Positions 1 to 10,753 are shown, counted from the first letter of the stretch. The stretch is 64,000 nucleotides of DNA from Clusia tigrina (GCA_920105625.2 OV050030.1:76299900-76363899); one strand, 5' to 3'. Made by a program: numbers and translations. Notes: a model not told the origin generated them from the letters alone.

Positions 1-6
1 AGAAAT

Positions 7-264
7 GTGCTCACGGGACACTGTCTGATCGGGAAACACGCTGAAAGACTAGCACTGCCCCATTACGACTTCTGTCGCAGCTATGGCTCTGAGGAGGAGG
101 AAGAAACAGTACTTCATCTCATGTGTCAGTGCCCAGCTCTGGCCAGGCGAGGATTAAAATTCCTAGGCTCACCTTTCTTCACTACTTTAACCGAACTATC
201 TTCCATCAACATCAAGGACATAGCCAGGTTCATTTCGGAATCAGTGTGGTTCCCAAAATTCTAG
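7..264 (+). pseudogene. LOA-like ORF2 C-terminal tail, inverted copy
   Basis: An 85-residue open stretch matches the C-terminal tail of the LOA-A ORF2 at 6944-7282, on the opposite strand. It contains a cysteine/histidine cluster (HYDFCRSYGSEEEEETVLHLMCQCPA) of the kind found after the RNase H domain in LOA and R1 group elements. The matching cysteine of the other copy (CRSCGSEE) is tyrosine here. The window begins inside it, so the upstream part cannot be judged. It is a fragment carried in the palindrome arm, not a gene. Confidence 0.8.
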
Positions 265-364
265 ACGGGGGAGTCGCGTCGTCTTAGTGTTGGTACCACT
301 ACGAGTCATTCTATGTGCTTAAGTGTGCTTTTGCGTCGAAGGCTGCCACTCCTACCTACCTACC

Positions 365-780
<416 letters not shown>

Positions 781-792
781 CCTACGATTATA

Positions 793-956
793 TATACGAG
801 GTGTGATCAAAAAATAACCGTTATTTTCAAATTTCGTGAGTTACGTATGTTCGATGTTCGCATTTTTTTTTGTCTGTTATGTTGGTACACATGTCTGTTA
901 TATATGTTGGCAATACCAACCATTTTGGATTGTCAGTTTGTTTATGTATATATATA
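793..956 (+). mobile_element. Tc1/mariner-type terminal fragment (inverted copy)
   Basis: Begins TACGAGGTGTGATCAAAAAA followed by a half-conserved block ending at TTTCGTGAGTTACG, which resembles the terminal inverted repeat and 5' untranslated region of many insect mariner elements. No transposase coding sequence follows: a copia-like LTR starts at 957, so the LTR element appears to have landed in it. Mirror copy at 6328-6490. Confidence 0.5.
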
Positions 957-1122
957 TGTAGCAGATTTCCCAAGTAAAAACACGTGGAGAGTACTTAACT
1001 CATTGACAGTATATTAAAGACTTAATCTAACATAACAAAAAGAAAAATAGCTTAAGAAATGTTAAAGAATAGTTGGTGATATTCGTGTTGCCAACTCATA
1101 TAAATACTACTACTATTTCAAT
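957..1122 (-). repeat. Copia-like 3' LTR, left palindrome arm
   Basis: Reverse complement of the LTR at 6162-6327. It abuts the RNase H end of the copia-like pol on its right and the mariner-type end on its left, so it is the 3' LTR of the minus-strand copy. That copy has no 5' LTR because the palindrome turns at 3373. Confidence 0.75.
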
Positions 1123-1173
1123 TCTCCGTCTCAATACGAATATCCCCTACAAACTATATACAACAATATAATT

Positions 1174-1687
1174 TCAATTCACAAAATACATTTTTAGACC
1201 CATCATATCAGTTAGTTTACAATGTTTATCTTTAGATAGGTTTTTCGTCAAAATATCAGCCACCATTTGATTAGTTGAGACATACTCAAAATCAACATGT
1301 TTGTTTTTAGCAACTTCACGTACTTAATGATATTTTAAATCTATATGTTTTGTTCTTGAATGATATACATGATTTTTAACAAGAGATTGAGAACTTAAAT
1401 TATCGCCTTTTATTGTTATAGGCATGTCTCCTTCATGGACTAAAAGCTTTGTTAAGAATCGCTTTAAATAAACAGCTTCTTTAGCGCTCGTACACAATGC
1501 CACGTACTCTGCTTCTGTTGTACTCAACGATATATTGTAGTACCCTGTTTTTTTGATTCTCATGCCACGAATCCGCCACTCATCATGAAAACATAGCCAG
1601 AATATGACTTCCTATCTTTCGTATCACCAGCCCAATCTGCATCCGCTTAGCCATATATTCCCTCAATGCTGGGGCGATACCATAGTT
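1174..1687 (-). pseudogene. Copia-like RNase H domain, left arm
   Basis: The open stretch 1563-1324 and its extension to 1174 read as copia-type RNase H. Landmarks are SLSTTEAEYVALCTSAKEA, KGDNLSSQSLV and HSRTKHIDLKYH, followed by the usual C-terminal VADIL motif. A stop at 1324 and a frame change near 1640, where a DADWADS-like motif falls out of frame with the RT, break it. It is the inverted copy of 5725-6108. Copia RNase H removes RNA from the RNA-DNA hybrid during reverse transcription; this copy cannot encode a working domain. Confidence 0.8.
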
Positions 1688-2265
1688 TTAACAGCCAAGT
1701 TTTCGATAATACCTCATAACGTGTTTGACGCCAGTCAGATGCTGGTTTGTTGGATTTGAATTACCCTGTGCCAATTTGCTAACAGAGTGCAGTATGCCAG
1801 GTCTCGTGCAGATCGCTAAATACATTAGTCCTCCAATCATTGATTGATAAGATGTCTTGTCAACTCTTTCAGCATGCTCGTCATCACATCTGATATGAAA
1901 CCCAGGATCCAAAGGAGTTGAAACTGGTCGACAAGTCTTCATGTCGTACCTCTCCAATATACTGCGGGTATGTTGCTTCTGACTGACCGCTATTGCGCCG
2001 GTTTCTCCGCACCGCTCAATTTCCCAACCAAGGAAATGGGAAAGAGGCCCTTTGTCCACCAACTTGAATTCGCTTGCCACCTTTGCCTTAATGAATTCTA
2101 TGTATTCTTTGACCGCGCTACCTATAATTAAATCATCAACGTACACGGCTATTATAATTAACTTACCTTTTAACATCATTTTATATACGCATGACTACGT
2201 GTGGCACTGATGAAACCCGATGTTCTTTAGTACACCATCCAGTTTTGAGTTCCATTCACGCCCTG
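1688..2265 (-). pseudogene. Copia-like reverse transcriptase C-terminal half, left arm
   Basis: Minus-strand stretch with the copia RT active-site motif YVDDLIIGS, then FKLVDKGPLSHFLGWEIE, KTCRPVSTPLDPG and SMIGGLMYLAICTRPGI, all in the order expected for Ty1/copia polymerases. The first YVDD-side block (GREWNSKLDGVLKNIGFHQCHT) lies in another frame at about 2200-2265. The front half of RT, the integrase and the protease are absent. It differs from the partner at 5161 by a few residues (ILER against ILKR, NQHL against TQHL). Confidence 0.85.
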
Positions 2266-2791
2266 ATAATAATATATATATATTCGCGCACATATATATA
2301 CGAGTATATACAAAACAAACAAAAAATAATAAAAAATAAAAAAAGCAAAATTTGTTAAAGGAATGTATATATACTGGTATAAAAAGGAATTATATAAATT
2401 CATAATTATTCACAATATAGAAAATCAAATTACTAGGAATAGGAGGTCCATAATTTATAATTGTCTATAAGAACAAACATTTAAAATTCTAGGTATACCC
2501 AAATTTATTTTAATCTCGAGTAGAAAACAGCGATTACGACACGATTTCCATAAAACAAGAAGAAACAAAAAAAAAAAATCAACATGAATCAACAGCTTAC
2601 TCTCAAATGAAGACACTAGGAGATGCACCTCCAACGACATGGGCAGAATCGAAACAATATTCCAACCAGAACCTAGTATCGCTCCGACCACATCAAGCTC
2701 TCTCTGACCATAGCGCTACTCTAAGGGGGGATGAGTTACATCCGCACTAACAACAACAACAATATCAATACCAACAGCAGCAGCTACATCA

Positions 2792-2950
2792 AATTCTCTG
2801 TAAAATCATCAAATTCATATTCCCATTAAAAACATCAGATTCAAATTCACTTTAAAATCTTCCAGCATCGAATTCTCTATAAAATCATCCAATTCATATT
2901 CCCATTAAAAACATCAGATTCAAATTCTTTGTAACATCATCCATCATAAA
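2792..2950. repeat. 79-bp imperfect tandem repeat (two copies)
   Basis: Two successive 79-bp units start at 2792 and 2871 and share AATTCTCT(G/A)TAAAATCATC and a block ending in ACATCAGATTCAAATTC. They lie in 2266-3117, a non-coding stretch between the copia-like gag and RT fragments. The mirror copy is inside 4245-5075. I see no protein homology in this stretch. Confidence 0.7.
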
Positions 2951-3117
2951 ATTCTTTGTAAAATCTTCAATTTAAAATTCAATGTAAATTCATTAAATTA
3001 ATTTCTTTAGAATAAGCATATTTTATAATATAAATACGTGTACTTTAAATTAATTTGTTCAATATAAAACTGATTGTGAAGTGGAAAGGTTCTTTCATTT
3101 CAACATCGTAACTCGCG

Positions 3118-3371
3118 CTTTGCATTATTTGAACTTGACAAAAGTGCAGCAAAATATAACTGCTCTTTTCCTTTTACCGCGGTGTCTGTACAGTTGTTGG
3201 TGAAATGCCCTCTTTTATTACATTTATAACACTTGCCGTGGTTTCTACGCCTGTAGTTTCTTTGGTGCGTAACTCTAGTTGAGTTGTTAGTGTTGTATTG
3301 TTGTGCGACATACGAGTGGTGATTCCTTTCCTGTGTTTCGTTGTTCTTTCCTCTGCGTTCGTATTCTTCTA

Positions 3372-3373
<2 letters not shown>
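3118..3373 (-). pseudogene. Copia-like gag C-terminal fragment, left arm
   Basis: Reverse complement of 3970-4232. It encodes the tail of gag with the CCHC zinc knuckle CYKCNKRGHFTNNC, then runs into an (AT)n tract at 3374 in place of the rest of gag. This is the inner end of the left palindrome arm. Confidence 0.75.

Positions 3374-3458
<85 letters not shown>
3374..3458. repeat. (AT)n tract at the palindrome centre
   Basis: About 85 bp of uninterrupted AT dinucleotides replaces both the rest of the inverted gag and the 5' part of the plus-strand LTR. It therefore marks the rearrangement point on the left side of the spacer. Confidence 0.95.
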
Positions 3459-3461
<3 letters not shown>

Positions 3462-3627
3462 GAAATAGTAGTAGTATTTATATGAGTTGGCAACACGAAT
3501 ATCACGATCTACTCTTTAACATTTCTTGATTTATTTTTCTTTTTGTTACGTTAGATTAAGTTTTTAATATACTGTCAATGAGTTAAGTACTCTCCGCGTG
3601 TTTTTACTTTTTGGGAAATCTGCTACA
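3459..3627 (+). repeat. Truncated 5' LTR of copia-like element
   Basis: Aligns base for base with 6162-6327 (GTTGAAATAGTAGTAG to CTGCTACA), with scattered substitutions and a 2-3 bp insertion near the end. The 5' boundary is lost in the (AT)n tract. Confidence 0.85.
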
Positions 3628-3630
3628 ATA

Positions 3631-3645
3631 GGTTATGGGCCCAGG
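3631..3645 (+). other. Copia-type primer-binding site
   Basis: GGTTATGGGCCCAGG lies three bases after the LTR end CTGCTACA. It matches the site used by Drosophila copia, which primes from an internal half of initiator tRNA-Met, not from the tRNA 3' end. That mechanism is family knowledge; the match is seen here. Confidence 0.8.
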
Positions 3646-3749
3646 CGTGGTGTGTCCAAATGCCTGAGATAAGAAGTAAAAGTCCGAAGTTGTCCAAATA
3701 AAATCCAGAAATAAAAATTTTCGGGAATAAAGAAATTGTTTTAGAAAAC

Positions 3750-4244
3750 GTGACAGAACGAAGCTCAACGTCGGATGACGATAATGTGCCAGCGCTTTTG
3801 AATTCATTTACTGACTTCGTAGAAAAGTTGACCGAAGTGGGCATTGAACTAGGGGACGAAATTTTGGCCATTATACTGTTGTCCAGTTTGTCAAAGCAGT
3901 ACGAAAACATCGTCATTGCCATGGAAACAAGGGATACTTTGCCCGAGTACAGCGCACTCAAGGTCAAACTCTTAGAAGAATACGAACGCAGAGGAAAGAA
4001 CAACGAAACACAGGAAAGGAATCACCACCCGTATGTCGCACAACAATACAACAATAACAACTCAACTAGAGTTACGCACCAAAGAAACTACAGGCGTAGA
4101 AACCACGGCAAGTGTTATAAATGTAATAAAAGAGGGCATTTCACCAACAACTGTACAGACACCGCGGTAAAAGGAAAAGAGCAGTCATATTTTGCTGCAC
4201 TTTTGTCAAGTTCAAATAATGCAAAGCGTGAGTTACGATGTTGA
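3750..4244 (+). pseudogene. Copia-like gag, N-terminally truncated
   Basis: A 164-residue stretch. Residues 1-85 match the conserved copia gag segment (FTDFVEKLTEVGIELGDEI, LLSSLSKQYENIVIAMETRD, ALKVKLLEEYERR). Next comes an asparagine-rich basic linker and a CCHC zinc knuckle CYKCNKRGHFTNNC near residues 121-134. Gag packages the element RNA in a virus-like particle, and the knuckle binds nucleic acid. The N-terminal domain present in full-length copia gag is missing, and the ATG at 3750 is merely the first in frame. Reading ends at 4244 with no protease after it. Confidence 0.82.
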
Positions 4245-5075
4245 AATGAAAGAACCTTTCCACTTCACAATCAGTTTTATATTGAACAAATTAATTTAAA
4301 GTACACGTATTTATATTATAAAATATGCTTATTCTAAAGAAATTAATTTAATGAATTTACATTGAATTTTAAATTGGAGCTTTTACAAAGAATTTTATGA
4401 TGGATGATGTTACAAAGAATTTGAATCTGATGTTTTTAATGGGAATATGAATTGGATGATTTTATAAAGAATTCGATGCTGGAAGATTTTAAAGTGAATT
4501 TGAATCTGATGTTTTTAATGGGAATATGAATTTGATGATTTTACAGAGAATTTGATGTAGCTGCTGCTGTTGGTATTGATATTGTTGTTGTTGTTAGTGC
4601 GGATGCAACTCCTCCCCCCTTAGAGTGGCGCTATGGTCAGAGAGAGCTTGATGTGGTCGGAGCGATGCTAGGTTCTGGTTGGAATATTGTTTCGATTCTG
4701 CCCATGTCGTTGGAGGTGCATCTCCTAGTGTCTTCATTTGAGAGTAAGCTGTTTATTCATGTTGATTTTTTTTTTGTTTCTTCTTGTTTTATGGAAATCG
4801 TGTCGTAATCGGTGTTTTCTACTCTGGATTAAAATAAATTTGGGTATACCTAGAATTTTAAATGTTTGTTCTTATAGACAATTATAAATTATGGAACTCC
4901 TATTCCTAGTAATTTGATTTACTATATTGTGAATAATTATGAATTTATATAATTCCTTTTTATACCAGTATATATACATTCCTTTAACAAATTTTGGTTT
5001 TTTTATTTTTTATTATTTTTTGTTTGTTTTGTATATACTCGTATATATATGTGCGAATATATATATATTATTATC
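4245..5075 (+). other. Non-coding interior of the copia-like element
   Basis: This stretch replaces the region that should code for protease, integrase and the front of RT. It holds the mirror copy of the 79-bp repeat (about 4395-4560), a (TTG)n run near 4585 and AT-rich DNA. I see no protein homology. Confidence 0.6.
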
Positions 5076-5724
5076 AGGGCGTGAATGGAACTCAAAACTG
5101 GATGGTGTACTAAAAAACATCGGGTTTCATCAGTGCCACACGTAGTCATGCGTATATAAAATGATGTTAAAAGGTAAGTTAATTATAATAGCCGTGTACG
5201 TTGATGATTTAATTATAGGTAGCGCGGTCAAAGAATACATAGAATTCATTAAGGCAAAGGTGGCAAGCGAATTCAAGTTGGTGGACAAAGGGCCTCTTTC
5301 CCATTTCCTTGGTTGGGAAATTGAGCGGTGCGGAGAAACCGGCGCAATAGCGGTCAGTCAGAAGCAACATACCCGCAGTATATTGAAGAGGTACGACATG
5401 AAGACTTGTCGACCAGTTTCAACTCCTTTGGATCCTGGGTTTCATATCAGATGTGATGACGAGCATGCTGAAAGAGTTGACAAGACATCTTATCAATCAA
5501 TGATTGGAGGACTAATGTATTTAGCGATCTGCACGAGACCTGGCATACTGCACTCTGTTAGCAAATTGGCACAGGGTAATTCAAATCCAACAACCCAGCA
5601 TCTGACTGGCGTCAAACACGTTATGAGGTATTTATCGAAAACTTGGCTGTTAAAACTATGGTATCGCCCCAGCATTGAGGCTATATGGCTACGCGGATGC
5701 AGATTGGGCGGATTCGTGGCATGA
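5076..5724 (+). pseudogene. Copia-like reverse transcriptase, C-terminal half
   Basis: An RT block (GREWNSKLDGVLKNIGFHQC, 5079-5145) is followed after a stop by a 187-residue stretch from 5161. This has YVDDLIIG near residues 13-20, PLSHFLGWEIE, STPLDPGFHIR and SMIGGLMYLAICTRPGI. The order matches Ty1/copia RT, which copies the element RNA into DNA. Missing fingers and palm N-terminal motifs, a stop near 5143 and a frame change near 5650 make it inactive. The ATG at 5161 is incidental. The minus-strand copy is at 1688-2265. Confidence 0.85.
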
Positions 5725-6108
5725 GAATCAAAAAAACAGAGTACTACAATATATCGTTGAGTACAACAGAAGCAGAGTACGTGGCATTGTGTACGAGCGC
5801 TAAAGAAGCTGTTTATTTAAAGCGATTCTTAACAGAGCTTTGATTCCATGAAGGAGACATGCCTATAACAATAAAAGGCGATAATTTAAGTTCTCAATCT
5901 CTTGTTAAAAATCATGTATATCATTCAAGAACAAAACATATAGATATAAAATATCATTAAGTACGTAAAGTTGCTAAAAACAAACATGTTGATTTTGAGT
6001 ATGTCTCAACTAATCAAATGGTGGCTGATATTTTGACGAAAAACCTATCTAAAGATAAACATTGTAAACTAACTGATATGATGGGTCTAAAAATGTATTT
6101 TGTGAATT
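5725..6108 (+). pseudogene. Copia-like RNase H domain
   Basis: Continues from the RT in another frame: a DADWADS-like motif near 5690-5720, SLSTTEAEYVALCTSAKEA, a stop near 5840, HSRTKHIDIKYH, then VADILTKNLSKDKH and the natural C terminus FVN before the 3' LTR. Copia RNase H normally degrades template RNA. At least one stop and one frameshift disable it. Confidence 0.8.
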
Positions 6109-6161
6109 GAAATTATATTGTTGTATATAGTTTGTAGAGGATATTCGTATTGAGACGGAGA

Positions 6162-6327
6162 GTTGAAATAGTAGTAGTATTTATATGAGTTGGCAACACG
6201 AATATCACCAACTATTCTTTAACATTTCTTAAGCTATTTTTCTTTTTGTTATGTTAGATTAAGTCTTTAATATATTGTCAATGAGTTAAGTACTCTCCAC
6301 GTGTTTTTACTTGGGAAATCTGCTACA
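6162..6327 (+). repeat. 3' LTR of copia-like element
   Basis: Partner of 3459-3627 and of the inverted 957-1122. It ends CTGCTACA at the junction with the mariner-type fragment. The true 5' start may lie upstream, near 6134, because the 5' LTR is truncated and cannot define it. Confidence 0.8.
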
Positions 6328-6490
6328 TATATATATACATAAACAAACTGACAATCCAAAATGGTTGGTATTGCCAACATATATAACAGACATGTGTACC
6401 AACATAACAGACAAAAAAAAATGCGAACATCGAACATACGTAACTCACGAAATTTGAAAATAACGGTTATTTTTTGATCACACCTCGTAT
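6328..6490 (-). mobile_element. Tc1/mariner-type terminal fragment
   Basis: Mirror of 793-956. Read on the minus strand it starts TACGAGGTGTGATCAAAAAA at 6490 and runs into the LTR at 6327. No transposase sequence is present. Confidence 0.5.
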
Positions 6491-6499
6491 ATATATATT

Positions 6500-6578
<79 letters not shown>

Positions 6579-6667
6579 TTATTTATACATATTGGTAGGT
6601 AGGTAGAAGTGGCAGCCTTCGACGGTATAAATATATACCTACCTACCTACCTACCTACCTATATAGT

Positions 6668-6739
<72 letters not shown>

Positions 6740-6763
6740 TATATATAAATATATATATATATA

Positions 6764-6835
<72 letters not shown>

Positions 6836-6887
6836 TATATATAGGTAGGTAGGTAGGAGTGGCAGCCTTCGACGCAAAAGCACACTT
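6491..6887. repeat. (AT)n tracts and LOA 3' tail repeats
   Basis: Mirror of 310-780: long AT runs (about 6491-6573 and 6669-6842), (TAGG)n tetramers and two copies of AGTGGCAGCCTTCGAC. LOA-type elements often end in short tandem repeats, so part of this may be the LOA-A tail. Confidence 0.85.
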
Positions 6888-6943
6888 AAGCACATAGAAT
6901 GACTCGTAGTGGTACCAACACTAAGACGACGCGACTCCCCCGT

Positions 6944-7282
6944 CTAGAATTTTGGGAACCACACTGATTCCGAAATGAACCTGGCTATGTCCTTGATGTT
7001 GATGGAAGATAGTTCGGTTAAAGTAGTGAAGAAAGGTGAGCCTAGGAATTTTAATCCTCGCCTGGCCAGAGCTGGGCACTGACACATGAGATGAAGTACT
7101 GTTTCTTCCTCCTCCTCAGAGCCACAGCTGCGACAGAAGTCGTAATGGGGCAGTGCTAGTCTTTCAGCGTGTTTCCCGATCAGACAGTGTCCCGTGAGCA
7201 CATTTATTATAGTGCCGATGGAGTTCCTGCTAATACTGAGTACGCCTAATGTCAATAGTGCTCCAGGTTTGTCTGGCAACAC
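6944..7282 (-). pseudogene. LOA-A ORF2 C-terminal tail
   Basis: A 112-residue stretch directly after the RNase H domain: LPDKPGALLTLGVLSISRNS, then VLTGHCLIGKHAERLALPHY and the CRSCGSEEEEETVLHLMCQC zinc-finger-like cluster, ending near ISESVWFPKF. Such a tail follows RNase H in LOA and R1 elements and is thought to bind nucleic acid. It is separated from the RNase H reading by one frame change at about 7285. Confidence 0.8.
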
Positions 7283-7292
7283 TACAGGTATG

Positions 7293-8075
7293 TTAATTTA
7301 CCCAGGCTTTTTTAGCTGCCTCAAGGTAGTCATGTTTTATGGCCCATTTGACCGTGGCCAGTGGGACACCTAAATCAAAGGAGGGGGAGATGTCAGGGAG
7401 CAGCGTACCTATTTTGGCCAATTCATCGGCCTCGCAGTTTCCTGGAATGTCGCTATGTCCAGGCACCCAGCATATGTGAACTTGTGAGTTACCTGAGACG
7501 ACGTTCAGGGAGGAGCGGCAATCGAATACAAGCTTAGAGGTAGTGAATGCACCAGCCAGTGACTTGACTGCCGCCTGACTGTCCGTGAATATGCGTATCA
7601 TCACATCGCATACTTCATTTCGAATAAGCCACTTGGACGCTTGGAATATTGCCATTACTTCCGCCTGAAAGACGCTGCAATGGTCAGGGAGACGATAGGA
7701 GACCTTGATGCCAAGTTTTCTGGAGAAGATGCCGCAACCGACCTTATTCTCCAGTTTGGAGCCATCCGTATATATGTCAATGGAACTGCCAGTGACCACT
7801 AAATTTTTGGACCATTCCTCTGTACTAGGAATGTAAGTGTCGAACCCGTGGTTTAGATTAGTTGTAGAGCACGTATAGTCAACGTCCGCCTGTACGGGCG
7901 TGTCCTGCATCAGAATATTGGCGTGGCCCAGGTTCAGCCTAGTCCAGCGCGATATAGCATTGAGTCTGGTTGCCGAGCATTTTGCTTGTTGCCTGACCAG
8001 AAGCCTAGTGGGCAACCAATGTAGGAATGCAAATAGAGCTTTGGTAGAGGTGGTACACAGAGCCCCTGTTATCAT
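7293..8075 (-). pseudogene. LOA-A RNase H domain
   Basis: A 260-residue stretch. Residues 1-50 are the RT thumb/connection (TTSTKALFAFLHWLPTRLL). RNase H follows with IDIYTDGSKLENKVGCGIFS (first Asp near residue 103), FQAEVMAIFQASKWL (Glu), RIFTDSQAAVKSL (Asp) and ICWVPGHSDIPGNCEADELAK (His/Asp). All four catalytic positions appear kept, but the flanking polymerase is broken, so the protein is not made as a unit. The domain would remove RNA after first-strand synthesis. The left edge of the 13.6-kb duplication cuts it at about 7612. Confidence 0.87.
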
Positions 8076-8108
8076 AACCGCTGCTGTTCTTCCAACCTTG
8101 TCAAGAGG

Positions 8109-8873
8109 TTATAAGTTCGCCGCCTTGTCAGTTGCGGGCCACCAGAAGACAGCGCCGTAGAGAAAGTACGGCTCAACCACCGCCGCATAGAGCCAGGATA
8201 TGGTTCGAGGTTGGACGCCCCATGTTGTTCCCATGGATCTCTTGCAACAGTACAGAGCGCACATGGCTTTCCGTACCCTCTCCACCAAATTTGCTTTCCA
8301 ATGGAACTTAGGGTCCAGGATCAGACCTAGATACTTGACGCTATCGCTTAGGCTAAGCGAATCCCCATCAAAACTTGGTATTTTGAGCTTCCTATTGAAG
8401 AGCATAACCTCAGTTTTGGAAGGGTTGACAGTCTTTGAAAGCCAACTTCAAGACACCATTGGGACAAAATGCTAAGAGTATAGCTTAGCTTTTCTGATAG
8501 CAATGTCGTCCGCATAAGCTATAGTGTTACAGCCGGTCTGATCTATGTACCTCTCTAAGTACCTCTCTTGACAGTCCTTTTAGCATGCACGTTTTGAGGA
8601 GCTAATGACGCGTGTTTTCAATAGCTGTTCGATGAACCTAACCATGCTGGGGTCCAGGTTCAGGCTTACTAAGGATTTAGTAATGTCGGAGGGACAAATA
8701 TTGTTGAATGCCCCTTCTATATCAAGAAATACTGCAAGAGTATATTCTTTATTGGCTAGAGATTTCTCTATTTGCTCAATGAGCACGTGCAACGCTGTTT
8801 CCACTGACTTACCTTTAGTGTAGGCATGTTGTGATTTGCATAGGCACGTGGAATTAATAGAGCTCCTGATTTG
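8109..8873 (-). pseudogene. LOA-A reverse transcriptase, C-terminal part
   Basis: From the mariner insertion downward: SSINSTCLCKSQHAYTKGKSVETALHVLIEQIEK, AVFLDIEGAFNNI (RT motif with a catalytic Asp), then after a frame break a region near 8510 where the YADD-type motif is expected, and LSDSVKYLGLILDPKFHWKANL with the Trp-Gly motif GTTWGVQPR. RT copies element RNA at the nicked target. A sequence change near 8590 differs between the two duplicate copies (10 extra bp in the second). At least two frame changes are present. Confidence 0.82.
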
Positions 8874-8875
8874 TA

Positions 8876-10163
8876 TCGGGTTTTTCAATAAGAGCGCCAC
8901 AAAAGTTTTTTTAAATAAAACAAAACCGGTTTTAGATATCAATGAAATTATTCCTGTGAAAGTACGTTCGATGCCATTATGTATTCGTATGGAACTAGAT
9001 TTCTTTTGCATGGCCACCACGGGCACGCTGGCAGAAGTCCAGGCGCTGAACCCAATTTTAAACGGTTTTCAAGCATAAATCGGCCGATACTGCTGCAATT
9101 TCACGTTCGATATTCGTACGAAGTTCATCAATCGTCGCTGGCTTGTTAGCATAGACCATAGACTTGACGTAGCCCCACAGGAAATAATCTAACGGCGTCA
9201 AATCGCACGACCGAGGCGGCCAATCGACTGGGCCATTTCGTGAGATAACACGTTCACCAAACTTGGTTTGCAGTAAATTGATTGTGGCATTCGCTGTGTG
9301 GCTTGTGGCACCGTCCTGTTGGAACCACATGTCCTCCAAGTCCATATTATCCAATTGGGGCCAAAAATATTCGGTTATCATTGAACGGTAGCGATTCACA
9401 TTCACAGTAATGTGCCGGTCTTGATCATCACGGAAGAAGTACGGCCCAATGACGCCGCCGGCCCATAAACCGCACCAAACCGTAATTTTTTCGGGATGCA
9501 ATGATGACTCATTGAGTACGTGTGGATTGCTGTCTAACCAATAACGCATATTTTGCTGATTGACGAAGCCATTCAGCCAGAAATGAGCCTCATCGCTGAA
9601 GATGATTTTCCGATGAAAATCCGAATCATTTTCAAGTTGTTGCTCAGCCCAATTCACGAACATACGACGCTTATGGTGGTCAAGCGGCTTCAGTTCTTGC
9701 GTCAATTTGATCTTGTAAGGATGAGGGCAAGATCTTTTCGCAAACTTCGCCACAACGACGTCACAGAGATGCCCAACGCTTGAGAACGACGTGTGAGAGA
9801 CACATTTGGGCTTTCTTGAACTGAAGCCTCAGCGGCAGCAATATTCTCGACACTACGGGCACTTGTTTGTCTCACTGGCACGGGAACATTTTATACTGTG
9901 CCTGTGGATTCCAATTTTTCCACTAGACGCTCAATTGTTGATCTGCTAGGACAATTATGACGATCATAAATTGGACGTAGCGTTCTTAAAGTTGAGGCGA
10001 CTGACTCCGAATTTCGGTAGTAAATTTTAATAATTTCGATTCGTTGTTGGCTCGTATATTTTTGCATGATGAAATGGCAAACCTTACTGAAGAGAAATGT
10101 CAAAAGAGCGGGAAAAAATATGGCGTCGTTTGCTGTCACTATCGATTTACTTTTGTAGCCCTT
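8876..10163 (-). mobile_element. DD41D mariner-like transposon inserted in LOA-A RT (copy 1)
   Basis: A 1288-bp insertion splits the LOA RT between ERILD and the block IRSSINSTC. A TA dinucleotide stands on both sides (8874-8875 and 10164-10165), as expected of Tc1/mariner target duplication. Removing it joins the LOA frame. The ends share only a loose inner repeat (G-C-ACAAAAGT), so one terminus looks shortened. The identical insertion in the second duplicate copy is at 22514-23801. Confidence 0.85.
9058..10067 (-). pseudogene. Mariner-like transposase, DD41D, inactivated
   Basis: N-terminal helix-turn-helix (MQKYTSQQRIEIIKIYYRNSE) from 10067, a stop at 9891, continuation in the same frame to about 9750, a frame change, then the catalytic domain 9753-9058. 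Catalytic blocks are FSDEAHFWLNG, WFQQDGATSH and CDLTPLDYFLWG. Forty-one residues separate the second and third Asp, so the spacing is DD41D, unlike DD34D of classic mariner. The enzyme would cut and paste DNA at TA sites. The stop and frameshift are shared by both duplicate copies, so they predate the duplication. Confidence 0.88.
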
Positions 10164-10165
10164 TA

Positions 10166-10663
10166 TATCAAGGATCCTTTCCAGCGATTTCAAAAGAAAG
10201 GAGGACAGACTAATTAGTGTATAGTCCTTAGGCTTGGTGTGGGTCGCCTTTCCCGCTTTAGGGATGAATACTACTCGAGCTTCTCTCCAGTTTTTGTGAT
10301 TGTACGACCATCTTAGGCATGCATTATAAATATGCAGTAGCCAGGGCGCAACCGCGCTTGCAGTGTGCTGGATATCCGCGGGAATGATGCCATCTAGCCC
10401 GGGTGATTTCAAACTCATAAGGCTGTTGATGGCCCACTGAATATAAGTGTGAGTCATTTGCCGAATTCCACTAAGAGGGTTTGGGCTCTAGGATTCGGGC
10501 AGTTGCAGGCTGATTTCGCAGCAGAGTTAAAAAGTGCTGTAATAGCTTCAACCGCTCGATCTATATCGAGGTGATTGTAGATAGTGGGAGGAGTCGACTG
10601 CAGGCCCGACTCCATAATGGTCTGGAATTTTGTCCAGTCAGTTATTTTTCTGTGAGTGTGCAT
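10166..10663 (-). pseudogene. LOA-A reverse transcriptase, N-terminal part
   Basis: Linker (DWTKFQTIMESGL, AVEAITALFNSAAKSAC) at 10663-10454, then RT from 10457: SPGLDGIIPADIQ, WREARVVFIPKAGK and LSSFLLKSLERILD. These match the N-terminal fingers of LOA-type RTs. The reading then crosses into the mariner, so the apparent 188-residue product is a chimera of RT and transposase N terminus. Confidence 0.85.
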
Positions 10664-10753
10664 TTTGCGCTCTGCCGTATCTAAAGTATCAGATATTGCA
10701 ATTATTAAGCAAATGTAACAATGCTCCGAGAAGGAGCATTCTTGCGGAACGCG

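Larger units (their letters stand above)
3459..6327 (+). mobile_element. Internally deleted copia-like retrotransposon
   Basis: LTR (3459-3627, truncated at its 5' side), copia-type primer-binding site, gag fragment, 830 bp of non-coding DNA, RT and RNase H fragments, then a 3' LTR (6162-6327). Protease, integrase and the first half of RT are missing, and the coding parts contain stops and frame changes, so it is not autonomous. Its 3' part is duplicated in inverted orientation on the left. It lies inside a mariner-type fragment at its 3' side. Confidence 0.85.
3970..7204. repeat. Right arm of the large inverted repeat
   Basis: Partner of 1-3373. The arms are separated by about 600 bp (3374-3969) containing an (AT)n tract, a 5'-truncated LTR, a primer-binding site and the start of gag; only this spacer is unpaired. 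The LOA sequence continues past 7204 into a complete element, so this arm is probably the original and the left arm the inverted copy. That order is inference. Confidence 0.88.

Noticed and set aside
7900..8475. Plus-strand open frames opposite LOA-A RT and RNase H
   Set aside because: They are antisense shadows of recognisable minus-strand RT and RNase H; they recur only because the block is duplicated.
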